64,000 bases of DNA from Acanthosepion esculentum (GCA_964036315.1 OZ038492.1:35291118-35355117), one strand, 5' to 3'. Shown: positions 23,596 through 35,755, counted from the stretch's first letter. A program made the numbers and translations. The notes: generated from the letters alone by a model not told the origin.

Positions 23596-23640
23596 TCGCA
23601 CACACACACACACATATGCATATATATTGTAGATGTGTAA
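23448..23640. repeat. (ATCT)n, (TA)n and (CA)n microsatellites
   Basis: ATCT repeats 23448-23503, TA 23551-23591, CA near 23600. Confidence 0.95.
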
Positions 23641-23910
23641 TGTACGCCTCAGATTTCAACATATAAAATATGATTTATTAATATTTTATAGATAAATATA
23701 TCTAATATAAATATATCTAACCAAATATAATAATTTAACAAAACAATATGACTAAATATTTATCATTATGATAATCTTCCCCTTCCTATTAATGACACAT
23801 TCCGATGTTATGGAAGCTAATATCTCATTAGTAAATAAGGGAAACCAGATTGCTAAATTTATTAGCCGCTTATATTTTGGTGTTAGTTCTCTTTGGGAAC
23901 GATTTCAAAA

Positions 23911-23953
<43 letters not shown>
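23911..23953. repeat. (TA)n
   Basis: Perfect TA run directly upstream of a Penelope fragment. 23640-23910 is AT-rich without an assigned feature. Confidence 0.95.
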
Positions 23954-23954
<1 letters not shown>

Positions 23955-23955
<1 letters not shown>

Positions 23956-24275
23956 ATAGGGCACATATTATTCACGAAATTAAATGCCCATTAAGGAATT
24001 GTATTCCTGATCAATCAAAATTGATAAATAATTATATAGGCCACACTACAACATGTTTGACACGCAGACTCACTCTGCAATAGCTCAATTAGATCTCATT
24101 TAAAGATTCATGGAGACCTACCGGACACTATTCGTAACATACTTGTTGACAACACTAATATAATAGCATCATCTACATGCAAAAAAAAACTAAAAATAAT
24201 GGAAGGCTTATTAATAAAAACAAAAAACCAATACTTAATAATATTAACTTTGAACATGGACATATTATCTTGACC
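23955..24275 (+). pseudogene. Penelope-like element, GIY-YIG endonuclease fragment
   Basis: Reads NRAHIIHEIKCPL, then NNYIGHTTTCLTRRLTLQ. After a frameshift it continues SHLKIHGDLPDTIRNIL and KKKLKIMEGLLIKTKNQYL. YIGHTTT with the RRLT segment is the GIY-YIG nuclease core typical of Penelope-like retroelements, which nicks target DNA. The element is 5'-truncated at the (TA)n and ends in a stop near 24273. Confidence 0.75.
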
Positions 24276-24346
24276 GTGTTTTGAAAAAGGTAAACATTTT
24301 ATTAGAAATATATACAACAAACTATTTTTTATTTCAACAATTAAAA

Positions 24347-24397
24347 TATAGTCCTTGAAAATGGCTAAATGTATAGCCGAAAGCGCTCGGATAAAAA
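24347..24397 (+). other. Decayed hammerhead in the Penelope 3' region
   Basis: Downstream of the GIY-YIG fragment: GTCC, TTGAAAA (core, two changes from CTGANGA), stem II GGCTA/TAGCC, GAA, palindromic AGCGCT, C, then GGAT pairing back to GTCC. The layout fits Penelope 3' hammerheads; the core substitutions should abolish activity. Confidence 0.5.
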
Positions 24398-24541
24398 GAA
24401 CATTCGGACAATTTTTATATAATTTATCATCGGAATAGAAAACATTATTAGTGCGCATGAAAAATTGTTTAAAAAACTAAATAAAAGCACCATGTCCGTC
24501 GTTTTCAATGAAATGTGCATGAAAGATAGATTGCTGCCTAA

Positions 24542-24543
<2 letters not shown>

Positions 24544-24640
<97 letters not shown>
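24544..24640. repeat. (CA)n(TA)n microsatellite
   Basis: About 54 bp of CA followed by about 40 bp of TA. 24640-25385 beyond it is unassigned AT-rich sequence. Confidence 0.97.
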
Positions 24641-25385
24641 CAGATTTGTAGAAGATATAATTAATGCATTTCCAAAATTATATTTTTCTCCTACTAATTT
24701 CCATATATACCGATCTCAAAACAAGTAAATCCTTATAAACCCAAGTGTAACCGACCCTTAATTACCGATATCCGAACTGAGTAAAGGTTTATAAACTCTT
24801 CTATAAGAGACCAGTGATTATCTAACCTCAAAACATATATATCCTTATAGACTCCATTATTTACCTTTGGACAACCATTTAAACTCGCTCGTAATACGCA
24901 AGGCCAAAACTGGCCATGAACTTGTAAATGATTTTACAAATGCCCCACCCTTAATTAAAAAAGAACATGACTCTTTGCGTCGAAAGTAAATCGAGGAATT
25001 ATTAATAAATATATTAGTAACTGTAAGCACACGTGAAAAACATTATATTACATCGCTAAACCTTATCGATTCTTAAAGAATCTAACCTATGTCTATCTAA
25101 AACAAACGGTATATACGTTCGTACAAACACACCCATATAAATATGCATATAAAAATGCATACACATGTGTGTATGTTTGTCTATGTATGTAAGAGTGTCA
25201 TCCCAAACAGACAAAGAAGAAAATTCCACCCTCCTCCACACAAAAATAATCAAACACAAACATTCATAAATAGACCCACTTTTGAAAAAATAAACCAGTG
25301 TGTTTGATGATCGCAAAAGCGTGAACCTCGGGGTTACAAACTACAACTACTATCCATGCAACTGAATATGTTAGCTCTATCAAGG

Positions 25386-25387
<2 letters not shown>

Positions 25388-25434
<47 letters not shown>

Positions 25435-25510
25435 GACGATCTGCCTAAGTGAAACCTTGGTAGGTTTGTCTGGCTCATTTAGGTTTGACTAGGTGTGCTC
25501 TACGTTTGTA
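25388..25510. repeat. (TA)n with linked GTAGGTTTGTCTGGCTC motif
   Basis: TA run 25388-25432, then GCCTAAGTGAAACCTTGG, TAGGTTTGTCTGGCTCA, TTTAGGTTTGAC. The same block appears reversed at 33017-33066 and resembles the 1-1690 minisatellite core. Confidence 0.8.
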
Positions 25511-25702
25511 TCGAGCTCTTTAGTTAGTTGTTTACTCGTATCGGTTTTTTTTTTCTTTGGGCCTTGAACCTGTATCTGTGCGATTATTTTCGACAGACTT
25601 TCATGTTCCTGGCACTTACTTTTTTAAAACCTTTTTTCCCTTCAAGATTGATTTAACTATTGGTAAATCAAGATTTCGAAGGTTTTTCGACACGAGTAGT
25701 TA

Positions 25703-25704
<2 letters not shown>

Positions 25705-25767
<63 letters not shown>

Positions 25768-25867
25768 TAATGAGTCAGGTACTATCTACTTAGGTTTCAC
25801 CACATATGATCATCAGTATGAACTGATCCCATGTGGCGAAACCCAGGTAAGTAGTACCTAGCTCATA
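25705..25867. repeat. (TA)n followed by a 99-bp palindrome
   Basis: TA run 25705-25766, then a palindrome from 25769: TGAGTCAGGTACTATCTACT and TTAGGTTTCACCACAT pair with ATGTGGCGAAACCCAGG and AAGTAGTACCTAGCTCA. Confidence 0.85.
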
Positions 25868-26099
25868 AGGATTTATTTATTTTACCTTTGCTGTACTTAA
25901 TGTATTGAGCACTCTTCGTGTTAACTTATTACTCGGTGGGTTATTTTTCTTTGTACCAAAGATTTACGGTACTGGACGATTTCTTTCGCTCTGTTCGGAG
26001 GTTTCTGATGCTTCCTTTTTTCCATTTTTCCTCGGATGCCAATTTATTTGAAAATTGTGCTATCCAGATTATTTCACCTACCGAGTTTAAATATGTTCC

Positions 26100-26103
<4 letters not shown>

Positions 26104-26172
<69 letters not shown>
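26104..26172. repeat. (TA)n
   Basis: Perfect TA run. 25870-26100 and 26175-26790 show no assigned feature. Confidence 0.97.
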
Positions 26173-26177
<5 letters not shown>

Positions 26178-26793
26178 TTGATTTAAAATCCAACAATACC
26201 AAGCGGCTCTAATACAAGAACACTGGCGGACAGACACTCTTTAAGCCTGAAAATTTGGAGGTGATAAACTAGGGTAATTAATTTGACTTATTATACCCAC
26301 TTATCCCCAAAGACTCACAGTTTTGCGTTTATTTCATTTAAACTTAAGAAGGAAAAACTAGCATACATTTCTCCGGCATTTTAAATAAAATCTTCCTATT
26401 TGCGCCATCATCTTCATTGTTCCATTTCCTCAATAGTGTTGTTTTCTCCTTTATATTCTTTAACGCTCCTTAAGAATTTGCGTCTTAGTGGCTTTATTGG
26501 CTTGCTTGCGGTGAAAGGATTAAAAAAAGGAAGCATTACTTTGTGTGTAAAACCAACTCTCTCTAATTTGTTGTTTTTTCCTTTACCTCCGTCATCTATA
26601 GTTATTTTCCATAATAATTGCCTTTCGTCACCTTTGCGTAATTCCATCCAATATTCACGACATCCCTAATATAAGTCTCTTCTCATTTCGTTCTAATAAC
26701 AAATAATTCTTCATTTCTTCCCTTACTCAATTCAAAGAAAACAAGATGGGGTTCCTTAAAAAAAGAATAATTCCTTTTTGTTATGGGATCTTA

Positions 26794-27504
26794 CATGTAA
26801 CGACATAATGAACTCTTCCTGACACTATAAAGACAGCGCCTCTCAAGAGAGACGTAGTCTCCGACTGTGCGCGACTCTTGTCAAACTCTCTGCTTTGGCA
26901 GAGAGGAACCGGGACGAGGCTTTGCCGCAGGGCAAAGTGTCGTCCGGGGAGGTAGACAGTCCCTGAACCCGTTTATACGGGTTCTAATGGGCATATTTTT
27001 GGCCGAGCCTATGGGCTCGAAGATCCCACATTAAGCCCGCCTTGTGCCACATGAGACCCACGTGGGAGGGTTGTTAAATATTGGAACGAGTCGAGACGCA
27101 GTCTCCGACTGTGCGCGACTCCTGTCGAACTCTCTGTTTTGGCAGAGAGGAACCCGGACGAGGCTTTGCCGAAGGTCAAAGTTTCGTCCGGGGTGGTAGA
27201 CAAGCCTTGAACCCGTTTATACGGGTTCTTAAGGGAGTATTTTTGGTCGAGCTTACGGGCTCGGAGAAACCCACGTTAAACTCGACCTTGTGCCACATAC
27301 TTTCCTCATGGGGGGTCTGTTAAATATCGGAACGAGTCGAGACGAATCGAGTCGAGCCAATAGTAGTTCATTCTAAAACAGACTGACAGTCATACTAACA
27401 CCTTCAACATCTTGTATTATTATTCTGTGTAATATATCTTTGTAATTTCTACTCTTGTGTTCGTGTTGTTCTTCCTTGGTCCTAACCTTGGACCATAACA
27501 GTGG
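26794..27504 (+). repeat. Probable LTR with tandem 244-bp hairpin cassette
   Basis: Begins TGTAACGACATAATG and ends ACCATAACA, followed by GTGGCGACGATG, which resembles a primer-binding site. A TATA box (CACTATAAAGAC) lies at 26823-26834. After it come two 244-bp units (starts near 26851 and 27095), each rich in hairpins: CTCTCTGC/GCAGAGAG, CTTTGCC/GGCAAAG inside GACGA/TCGTC, GAACCCG/CGGGTTC, and CGAGCC/GGGCTCG. GC content is far above the surroundings. No downstream pol gene survives and no duplicate LTR was found, so the LTR call is inference. Confidence 0.55.
26823..26834 (+). promoter_or_regulatory. Putative TATA box of the LTR
   Basis: TATAAAGAC about 30 bp before the GC-rich leader. 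Confidence 0.4.
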
Positions 27505-27509
27505 CGACG

Positions 27510-28005
27510 ATGATATTGGACCATAACACTTTTGACTCCCGGTGCGATAGTATCATATCTTATATGCATATGATACTTCAGAGCGATTTACTAAGCGTAT
27601 CTTAAATATGGTACAAGGCCAAAAGTATGGAGAACCCAGTCTGAATCGTGCGGAGTAATCATTCGTAATTGATCTAGCGAGACAAGCTTGGTAACCATTA
27701 CACCACACTGAACGGGCCGCTTTATGATAAGCTGCTTACAAAATAGCCCCATTGTTCTAGTCAACACTGGATTTCTACTTACTATATTTGTAACCAGGAT
27801 ACCACAAGGAAGTAACATTTAAGACAAACATCCATCAGATCAGATGACAGTCCTCTGCCCATAAATGCTACCTTAGATATACTGTCAAATAATTTTAATT
27901 TCGTGGAATTTACTTGGGGTTTCATGTAATTTCAAAATGATAGTGGGCCCAGAAGCAACATATCTATTTCAAAATTTTATTTTCTATTTAACTAGGAAGA
28001 AAAAT
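27510..28005. other. Unannotated, with a tRNA-like A box on the minus strand
   Basis: Around 27700 the minus strand reads GTGTGGTGTAATGGTTACC, an A-box-like sequence. No convincing B box at the right distance, so no SINE is called. Confidence 0.4.
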
Positions 28006-28006
28006 C

Positions 28007-28010
<4 letters not shown>

Positions 28011-28066
<56 letters not shown>

Positions 28067-28283
28067 TGAAGAAATATGGTTTTAAGGTGTGTAATATTTA
28101 TGGGATAAAGTGCTCAATATCAGAGATAGAGCGTATATAAATTTAAAAGTGAACATTGAAGTCAACACTCAGAGGCGACAGACTGTTTCATGCTGGACGC
28201 AAACGTCAGGCCAGGTGGCTTGACGATTGCGTCCAGCATGAAACAGCCTGTCGCCTCTGAGCGTTGACTTCAATGTTCATTTT

Positions 28284-28340
<57 letters not shown>
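28011..28340. repeat. Palindrome with 62-bp arms between two (TA)n tracts
   Basis: TA runs 28011-28063 and 28287-28338. Between them 28146-28284 is a near-perfect palindrome: GAAGTCAACACTCAGAGGCG, ACAGACTGTTTCATGCTGGA and CGCAAACGTCA are mirrored on the right, leaving a loop of about 12 bp. A GATAAAGTGCTCAATATC flank is shared with 4160-4185 and 22990-23045. Confidence 0.9.
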
Positions 28341-28344
28341 AAAA

Positions 28345-28925
28345 GGCTTAAACACTAATATTCCATGGTCATAATTTATTCCATTGGAATCGTAAATACG
28401 ATCCAATTCATCAGACCTACAAATTCAAAAACAAAACAGAAAAACAACTCTAGGAATAAAAAATAAAATTTAGTGAGAGTGTATGTATGAGAGTGTGGGC
28501 CGAATGCTAGAGTAAATGACGGCTATAGGGAGGGTTAACAGACAAGAGAAGGACAGGAAGGTCTAAAGATGAAGGGGGGATTAAAATGTAACAGAGAGAA
28601 GTTTTAAAGAGGGGAGTCAAAGACGGTTTAAGTGAGAGAAATATGAATAATTTCAAATGTCTAATACACCGGAAAAGAGTATACATTTTGTGGTGACATA
28701 CACACTACACACAATAGACGATATAGTCTTAAAGCTCAGAAGATGAGAGAGGGAGGGGAAAAGAAAAAGAGCTTGGGGGAACTAAAACCGAAAGGCCATT
28801 TATAAAAGGGCTGCTATGTAATCAAGAAAATTTGACAAAGGTAATATCGACTACAGGTTATAAATCTAACATAAACATATAAAAATAACGATTATCTAAT
28901 CCAGCAAGGACCTGTATTTCTATTT
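28345..28925. other. Unannotated stretch
   Basis: No gene or repeat family recognised. Confidence 0.5.
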
Positions 28926-29560
28926 TCAAAAACACATACACACATACACAACAACATATTTATATTTTCACGTACATACATACATATAGGCGTGTACACA
29001 CCCACCCATACATATACATACATACACACACATATTATATATATATACATATACATGTACATATACATATATACACATACAGATACATCCATACACATCC
29101 ATCCATACACATCCACTCCTACACATATATACATTTACACACATATATACATACGGACAATCACATACGTGCACATAAACAATATATACATAAAACCTTA
29201 CGCATCTCCATACAAATGCATACACACACCCATCTAAACAAATAAACAATGTATCCCTCTATCTATCCGTCTAACTATACATACATACGTACATATACAC
29301 CCACATACAGATATATATGTATACATACATACCTAAACATGCACACACACACACATATACATACACATCTACCTACATATACATACATCCATATACACAT
29401 ATATATACACACATACCCACATATGTATATATATATATATATATATATGTATGAATATATATATATGTATGTATATATATATATGTATATATATATACAT
29501 ACATATATATATATTCATACATACACATACACACACATACGCACATATACATATATAAAA
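28926..29560. repeat. TACA/CATA-rich compound microsatellite
   Basis: About 630 bp of ACATAC, ATATAC and related repeats, including inverted ATATGTATG blocks near 29440-29520. Thr/Tyr/Ile or Val/Cys/Tyr frames in it are artefacts. 29560-30055 is AT-rich with no gene other than the 3' flank of the next element. Confidence 0.93.
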
Positions 29561-30059
29561 ATCAAAATGTAAAAGCTAAAATTTTTTTTCTCAAAATCAA
29601 AAAATTAATTTAAAAAAAATAAGGAACCATATCCATCCATAGATACATTTAACATATAAAAATATACGGGTGGAATTAAATTAATTTATACTTCAAGAAC
29701 ATTGAGGAAGACAACGTTAAGAATATTAAAAACCGGCTGAGTGATTAACGCGTTTCTATCTCTTACGTTTACATATACACCTAGGTATAAAAATATTATA
29801 AGACTATCTGATTTTGCATATCAGTTATTAGGGAAAACGTCTACTTACAGACACACTTACACATATATCACCACATGAATAAAAATTAACAAAAAAAATA
29901 AATAAAAAATTAAAAAAATTAAAATACATAGCGCATCACATAAACATACACAATGATACATATAAATAATCAAAATAGTAATTCCATTAAAATATCATGC
30001 CCGATTTTATTGAACCAAGATGGAACTGTCACAAGCGACAACACGTTATAAAACCGTGT

Positions 30060-31880
30060 TTATGTTTGGAATCGTTTTTTATGTCTACATTTAGAGAAGA
30101 TCTCACGACGAAGATTTAGCAACTCATCTTGATTCTTATCTTTAATAATAAAATATTTTTTCGCAATGCACAGATCACACCGATCACGGAAGTTATTATG
30201 GGTTCTAGCTCTTGATAAGTATCTTCATTCGAAAAGTGGGGTTAGTCCCTTATTCACCAGATCCCAGTAGTATTGGGATAAGGAAGTTTGATTTTTGAGG
30301 TATGTATATCTAAAAGAGCGTCTTTGGTTGTATAGACGCTGCTTCTAATCACATGCGGATATACCTATATATCTTTTTTTCTGGCTTATATTTTCCTCGG
30401 GGAAGATTGTTGCCTCGTACTCTTTTTCATACATACATTTACCCCCGATTGGACAAAGGTCTTTATTCCTACAATTGCAGGTAGGGTTACTAGATTGAGT
30501 TTCCTTACTATGGTAGTTTCTAAGTATTCTACAATTATGGGAAGATATAATTTTCTCCATATTTCTAACGCATGAATAACTAATTTTCAGTGACTTCCTA
30601 TTGCAAATTTTATGTAGTGGATATTTACTATGAAAGTGTTTATCTATTAATCTTAGAAAGAAACTTCCTATATCAATGTTAGAGAGCCTGCAATACGGTG
30701 GGTTAAACCATATTACCTTCCTCTTTCTGTTTTTAGTTCTATTATTATTCTGATTTACTAGTTCTTCGTTAAAGTTTAATTCTTGTATAAAACCACTATT
30801 TTTGAGGGCCTGATTGTATATAAATTTATTATCTTCAAAGATTTTTTGGCTAGAAGATAGCCTATTTATTCTTGTATACACAGTTTTGGGGATGTGATAT
30901 ATCGCAGATTTAGGCTGGTTAGAGTGGACGTTGATGTATAGGGGTGTCTGATCAACTTTATGGAAGGGTTTAAAGGTATCATTAGATAGGTTGAGTGTAA
31001 TATTCAAAAAGTTGACTATTTTCAGGTTGGAATATATTTCAATCTTAAGGCCTAGGTATTTGAAGGCCCTAACTATCTTCTCATGTAAGCTGGAAGTCAA
31101 GGGGACATTGCTATTAGGGACAAGGATTAGACCGTCATCTCTATAAATTCCGACTTGGTTAAGTTTAACAACTCTACTCAAGGTGTCTAGAATGTATATG
31201 CCCACTACATCTGCAATTTGGGCAGAATCGAAAGCTCCCATAGGTACATCGAAACTTTCATTATTCTTCTTCACCCAAGTAGCGTCATGGTATGTAAGTA
31301 TTGATCTTCTTGACGCTAAAATAATGTCCAGATAATTATCCGTTATTTTGGTATATGCTTTAGCGAAATTAAGGCTGTTAATTAATACTTCATCTGAAAT
31401 AGAAGGGTAAAAATCCAAGATGTCAAATTGGATGAAAGTGGCTCTTCTTTTGTTGTGGATCTTTCGGAACCATTTAATCGTCTCAGCCGAATCTTTCCAA
31501 AGGTTGACAGGGTATTTATCCAGGACTCATGATGTAATTTTCTTGATAATACTCTTGGAAATTAATCCCAACTCAGATTTGGAGGGATTAATTAGACGGG
31601 ACTGCAAGCTATTGGCAAAGTTAGGCTTATGATCTTTGAAGAGAAGGTATACATCTTTCACATTAAATTGGCCCATTCTGTCAACAACTGCAAATTTGTT
31701 AGCAAATATGCAGATGTCTTCATTGATAGATGATAAGGTGCTATTGTCTTTGTCTTTTTTATAAGAGCTGGTAATTTTGTCAGTGACGAGTTTGTCATAT
31801 TCAGAGGGTTTAATTTTATAGAAATTTTTGGATTTGTCGGCTTTAATCCATTGAGTTCTACCTGGATTCTATCCTCTTGG
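30060..31880 (-). pseudogene. Penelope-like element: reverse transcriptase plus GIY-YIG endonuclease
   Basis: Copies RNA into DNA at a nicked target and inserts the element. On the minus strand one frame runs from about 31880 to TAA at 30060-30062, broken by only four stops: near 31867, a TGA at 31527-31529, a TAG at 30345-30347 and a TGA near 30235. Order: IKADKSKNFYKI, FKDHKPNFANS, RLINPSKSELGLISK, FIQFDILDFYPSISDE (first catalytic Asp), MGAFDSAQIADVVG, YRDDG at 31145-31131 (Penelope form of the YxDD box), KFLN-like INFLNITLN, a Cys motif CNCRNKDLCPIGGKC, then KRYIGISACD and the GIY-YIG tail through KKYFIIKDKNQDEL. Most of RT and all of the nuclease are present; the 5' end is cut off at a (TA)n region. 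Confidence 0.9.
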
Positions 31881-31982
31881 AATTATTTTTTATACATATA
31901 TATATGTATGTGTATGTATGTATGTATGTATGTATATTTTAGATATACGATTGCATATGTATGTGGATATTTACCACTAATA

Positions 31983-32048
<66 letters not shown>
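31983..32048. repeat. (CT)n(TA)n microsatellite
   Basis: CT run 31985-32022 followed by TA to 32048. Confidence 0.97.
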
Positions 32049-32344
32049 TGGCTCCTCAAAAATTAATTTTGGTTGAGCTCTTTGGTTTGAGGTGTGGGTT
32101 TGTAAACAGTGACTATTTAAGCTAATATTGCACGACTCTTCGGCAGAACTGAGTCACTGTCAGTCACTGTGTGTTTATCTAAATCTAAAAATAAACACGC
32201 TAAAATTCACCTTCATTCCTGCCGTGCGCCAACGGCTTAGTGGTAGAAGTTCCGACTGACGCAAATTCAGTCGGGTTTCGATCCTAGCTAGAGGCAACCG
32301 GACGTCTAGCACTGTGAAACAGCGAAACAGTCTGTCTGTGGATG

Positions 32345-32348
<4 letters not shown>
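32049..32348 (+). mobile_element. tRNA-derived SINE A, full-length copy
   Basis: Starts GGCTCCTCAAAAATTAATTT. A unique body with CAGTGACTATTTAAGC follows, then a tRNA-like block: A box GGCTTAGTGGTAG (32234-32246) and B box GGTTTCGATCC (32274-32284). It ends CAGTCTGTCTGTGGATGACA before a long (TA)n. The pol III boxes imply non-coding transcription. The tRNA-like part is internal rather than at the 5' end. Confidence 0.88.

Positions 32349-32428
<80 letters not shown>
32349..32428. repeat. (TA)n tail of SINE A
   Basis: About 80 bp perfect TA directly continuous with the SINE 3' end. Confidence 0.95.
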
Positions 32429-33066
<638 letters not shown>

Positions 33067-33235
33067 GGTATATATATATACCATCCATTTCCACCATTCA
33101 GGTTCGGTCATAATATTAAAAATACCGAGCTGTACCCGAAATTCTCTAAGTCTCTCTGTAGAGCGATTTCTAAAGAATATATTTTAATTATTCACTCCGA
33201 AGCATGGCGAAAAGTAGCTTACTGAGTGTGAAAGA

Positions 33236-33425
33236 GAAAGAGAAAACTTTCGTGAGGTGGGAGGACAATAAAAGAATAGGTTTCACTGAAACAGAAGATG
33301 GCAACTGGGGTTGCGTTTAAATTTTTAAATATTGTAGGTGGCAGGCGGGCAAGAAACCGGAAGAGAGTTTCACGGTCAAGAAGTGCAAGAGAAGGAACTA
33401 TCAGAATAGAACTTACGTTTATATA
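33236..33425 (-). mobile_element. CR1/Jockey-like LINE 3' fragment
   Basis: On the minus strand a damaged WNSLPVSC motif preceded by SFSCTS, followed by KFKRN-like sequence. Same family as 14935-15170. 33430-34030 is unassigned. Confidence 0.65.
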
Positions 33426-34039
33426 CTTATAATAAAAACGGTGAGACCTATTTGCTAATCTATTAGTACGCCTAAATTAATGGATTTATTTTTAATTTAT
33501 AAATTGCTGGAGTACACATATTCTTTAAGTTTTTTCGAGTTCGTAGTCCGATAGACAAACTCAAAACTGATTGAAATAAAAAAAACGGGTAGTCTATTTC
33601 AAACACGGGTAACTTCTAAAATATCGTTTGAAGTAAAAAAAAAACTAAAAAAACTATCGGATTAAAAATAAATTCTTTTAAGATAAATATTTTATAAATT
33701 TCAACAGAAAGTTGTACATTAGTTGCACGGTCAATGGTTGTCAAATGTTTTCTTGTGAGGAAACGGCAACTATTACTATTATCATTACCCCATGTTTTGG
33801 GTCTTGTCGGTACGGGTGTAAAGAGAGTCATGTATTCTTGGTAGGGTACGGCCTCCATAGACCATCAACCAGGACAGCGCCCTTGAGAGTTCTCTCCAGT
33901 TTCACCATCAAAGGACTGCATTTTGAACAAATAGGGCGCTACCCTTTATCTCGGGAGTTGAACGGATACCTACTACTTAATTACCGCATATACATTTATA
34001 AAAATAATTAGTACAGTATCGTTCCTGGACAGTTTATAA

Positions 34040-35040
34040 AGAAAGAATTCTGTTGGTAGATGAGGCAACACGGTATTTCCATTCGTCTTTCGTCAAAAGC
34101 TGTTTTTCAACTGCACTTTGGTGTAGTAGATAGCGGATCGGACTGGGGAATCGCAGAGCAGAGTTGGAATTCCAGTCGAATCCTTTACATTCACTTACTT
34201 TCTATTACCCTTGGGAACGGTATTAATCCTCTTTTTCTATGGGTATATGGGTTCTATAGCCTTAGATGGCAACTGGTCTTGGAGAAGGATAACTCTGAAT
34301 TCAAAACCTGCAGAGAGTTGTTTGCACGTAGTGCACCAGGTCTCTGTATTCAGCCCTTTAAAAAGTGTGGTTGGTTCTGCACAATGCATTCACCACTATA
34401 ATCAAATCATATGGTGTCTGTCTGTCGGTTCCTGGGAACTGAGTTGCTTAACCCGGATACAACGGGAGATTCTAAAATACATTTATAAAAAGCATCGTTC
34501 ACAGTTATAAATTCTTTTTTAGATGCGACAACACAGTATCTCCATTCGTCTTTCGGCAAAAACTGTTGGTTTTCAACTGAGTAGCAGATAGCCGCTTGGA
34601 CTGAGGAATTCCAGTCGAATCCATTATATTCAATTACGTGTTAATACCCTTGGGAAAGGTATTAATCCTCTTCTCCTTTCAGGTATGGGTAAATAGCAGG
34701 ACAGACCGGGTTATATAGCCTTGGATGGCAACTGGTCTGGGAGAAGGACAATTCTGAATTCAAAACCTGCGAAGGGTCGTAGTGCACCAGGTGTCTGAAT
34801 TCGGCCCTTTAAAAAGTGTGGTTGGTTCTCCACAATGCATTCACTACTATAATCAAATCATATGTTCCTTTGAATTGAGCTGCTTGATCCGAATACGACG
34901 GGAGAGTCCACCATACATTTCTAAAAAGTAGTAGTATAGCATCGTTCCTGATAGGAGATGAGGCAACTCTGTATCTCAATTCGTCTTTTGACGAAAACTG
35001 CTGTTTTTCAAACTGCTTTGAATGATGCCACGTTTGGTGA
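34040..35040 (+). mobile_element. Tandem array of a tRNA-derived SINE-containing unit
   Basis: Marker GATG(A/C)GGCAACAC-type followed by CCATTCGTCTTTCG recurs at 34058, 34523 and 34957, giving periods of about 465 and 434 bp and 2.2 copies. Each full unit has a tRNA-like part (GTAGCAGATAGC, then GGAATTCCAGTCGAATCC), a CCTTGGGAA(A/C)GGTATTAATCC core, GGATGGCAACTGGTCT, TTTAAAAAGTGTGGTTGGTT and an ATACATTT(A/C)TAAAAAG end. 33840-34040 looks like a further, more diverged end. Confidence 0.8.
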
Positions 35041-35041
35041 A

Positions 35042-35755
35042 ACTCGAACTAATTATTCAGTCGTTTTGTTCGTAAATTTATGCAATTTACGTCGGCTTAA
35101 CGCCACAAATCTTCAACAGGCGCACAGCACACATATTTTACCCTTAGTATTTTTTCCCCAATGAGTGACAACATAATAATATTTTTTCGCACACTTGCTG
35201 CGATGTTAGTGATCCTTATTTCATTTTTCAAAATAGTTCAGATGTCGGTTGTTGTAAAAAAAAAATAAAATAAAAAAAAAATAAAAAATTATAGTTGTGA
35301 AATAATAAAAAAGGGATCTTTAATCTTGACATAATCTATGTTGACATTTCTGCGTCTTCGTTTTCGAAATTCCGAGGATGATTAACGTTCTTTTTATTCA
35401 ATATTTGCATTAAATCCCTTGTCATTTGTATCTTGCCTCAGTGAGTGATTTCTTTCCTTGACTTGAGGGAAGAAGAATAATTAAAATGATGCGCTACGTG
35501 CAAATACAGACCGCGCCTGACTCGAAAAAGTTAACACTAAAAGATATAGTAATGCTATCTCTATTATTAGGCACAGTGCCTTGCGAAGTTTTAAGGCATT
35601 AAAAGTATCATCATCATCATCATCATCATCCTCTTCCTCCTCCTCCCCCTCCTCCCCTTGATTTTCGTAATCCTAGCAGAAATCCGAATGCAGAGGACAC
35701 ACTGAATCTCCTCCACAACAGTCTATCAACGGCAGCCATCAGCCATTTTGGTGAA
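35042..35755. other. Unannotated, with (CAT)n(CCT)n at 35609-35660
   Basis: A 68-codon frame at 34958-35164 overlaps the SINE array and has no domain. Otherwise nothing recognised. Confidence 0.5.

Noticed and set aside
27009..27323. ORFs in the GC-rich block as host coding exons
   Set aside because: The block is a tandem 244-bp hairpin cassette; frames are not conserved between the two units.
28395..28430. CTGATGA on the minus strand as a hammerhead core
   Set aside because: No GAAA element or pairing stems at the right spacing.
28892..29572. Thr/Tyr/Ile and Cys/Val/Tyr ORFs
   Set aside because: Read-through of TACA/CATA microsatellite on both strands.
32230..32290. Functional tRNA gene
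   Set aside because: A and B boxes are present but no acceptor or full cloverleaf pairing; the sequence is part of a multi-copy SINE.
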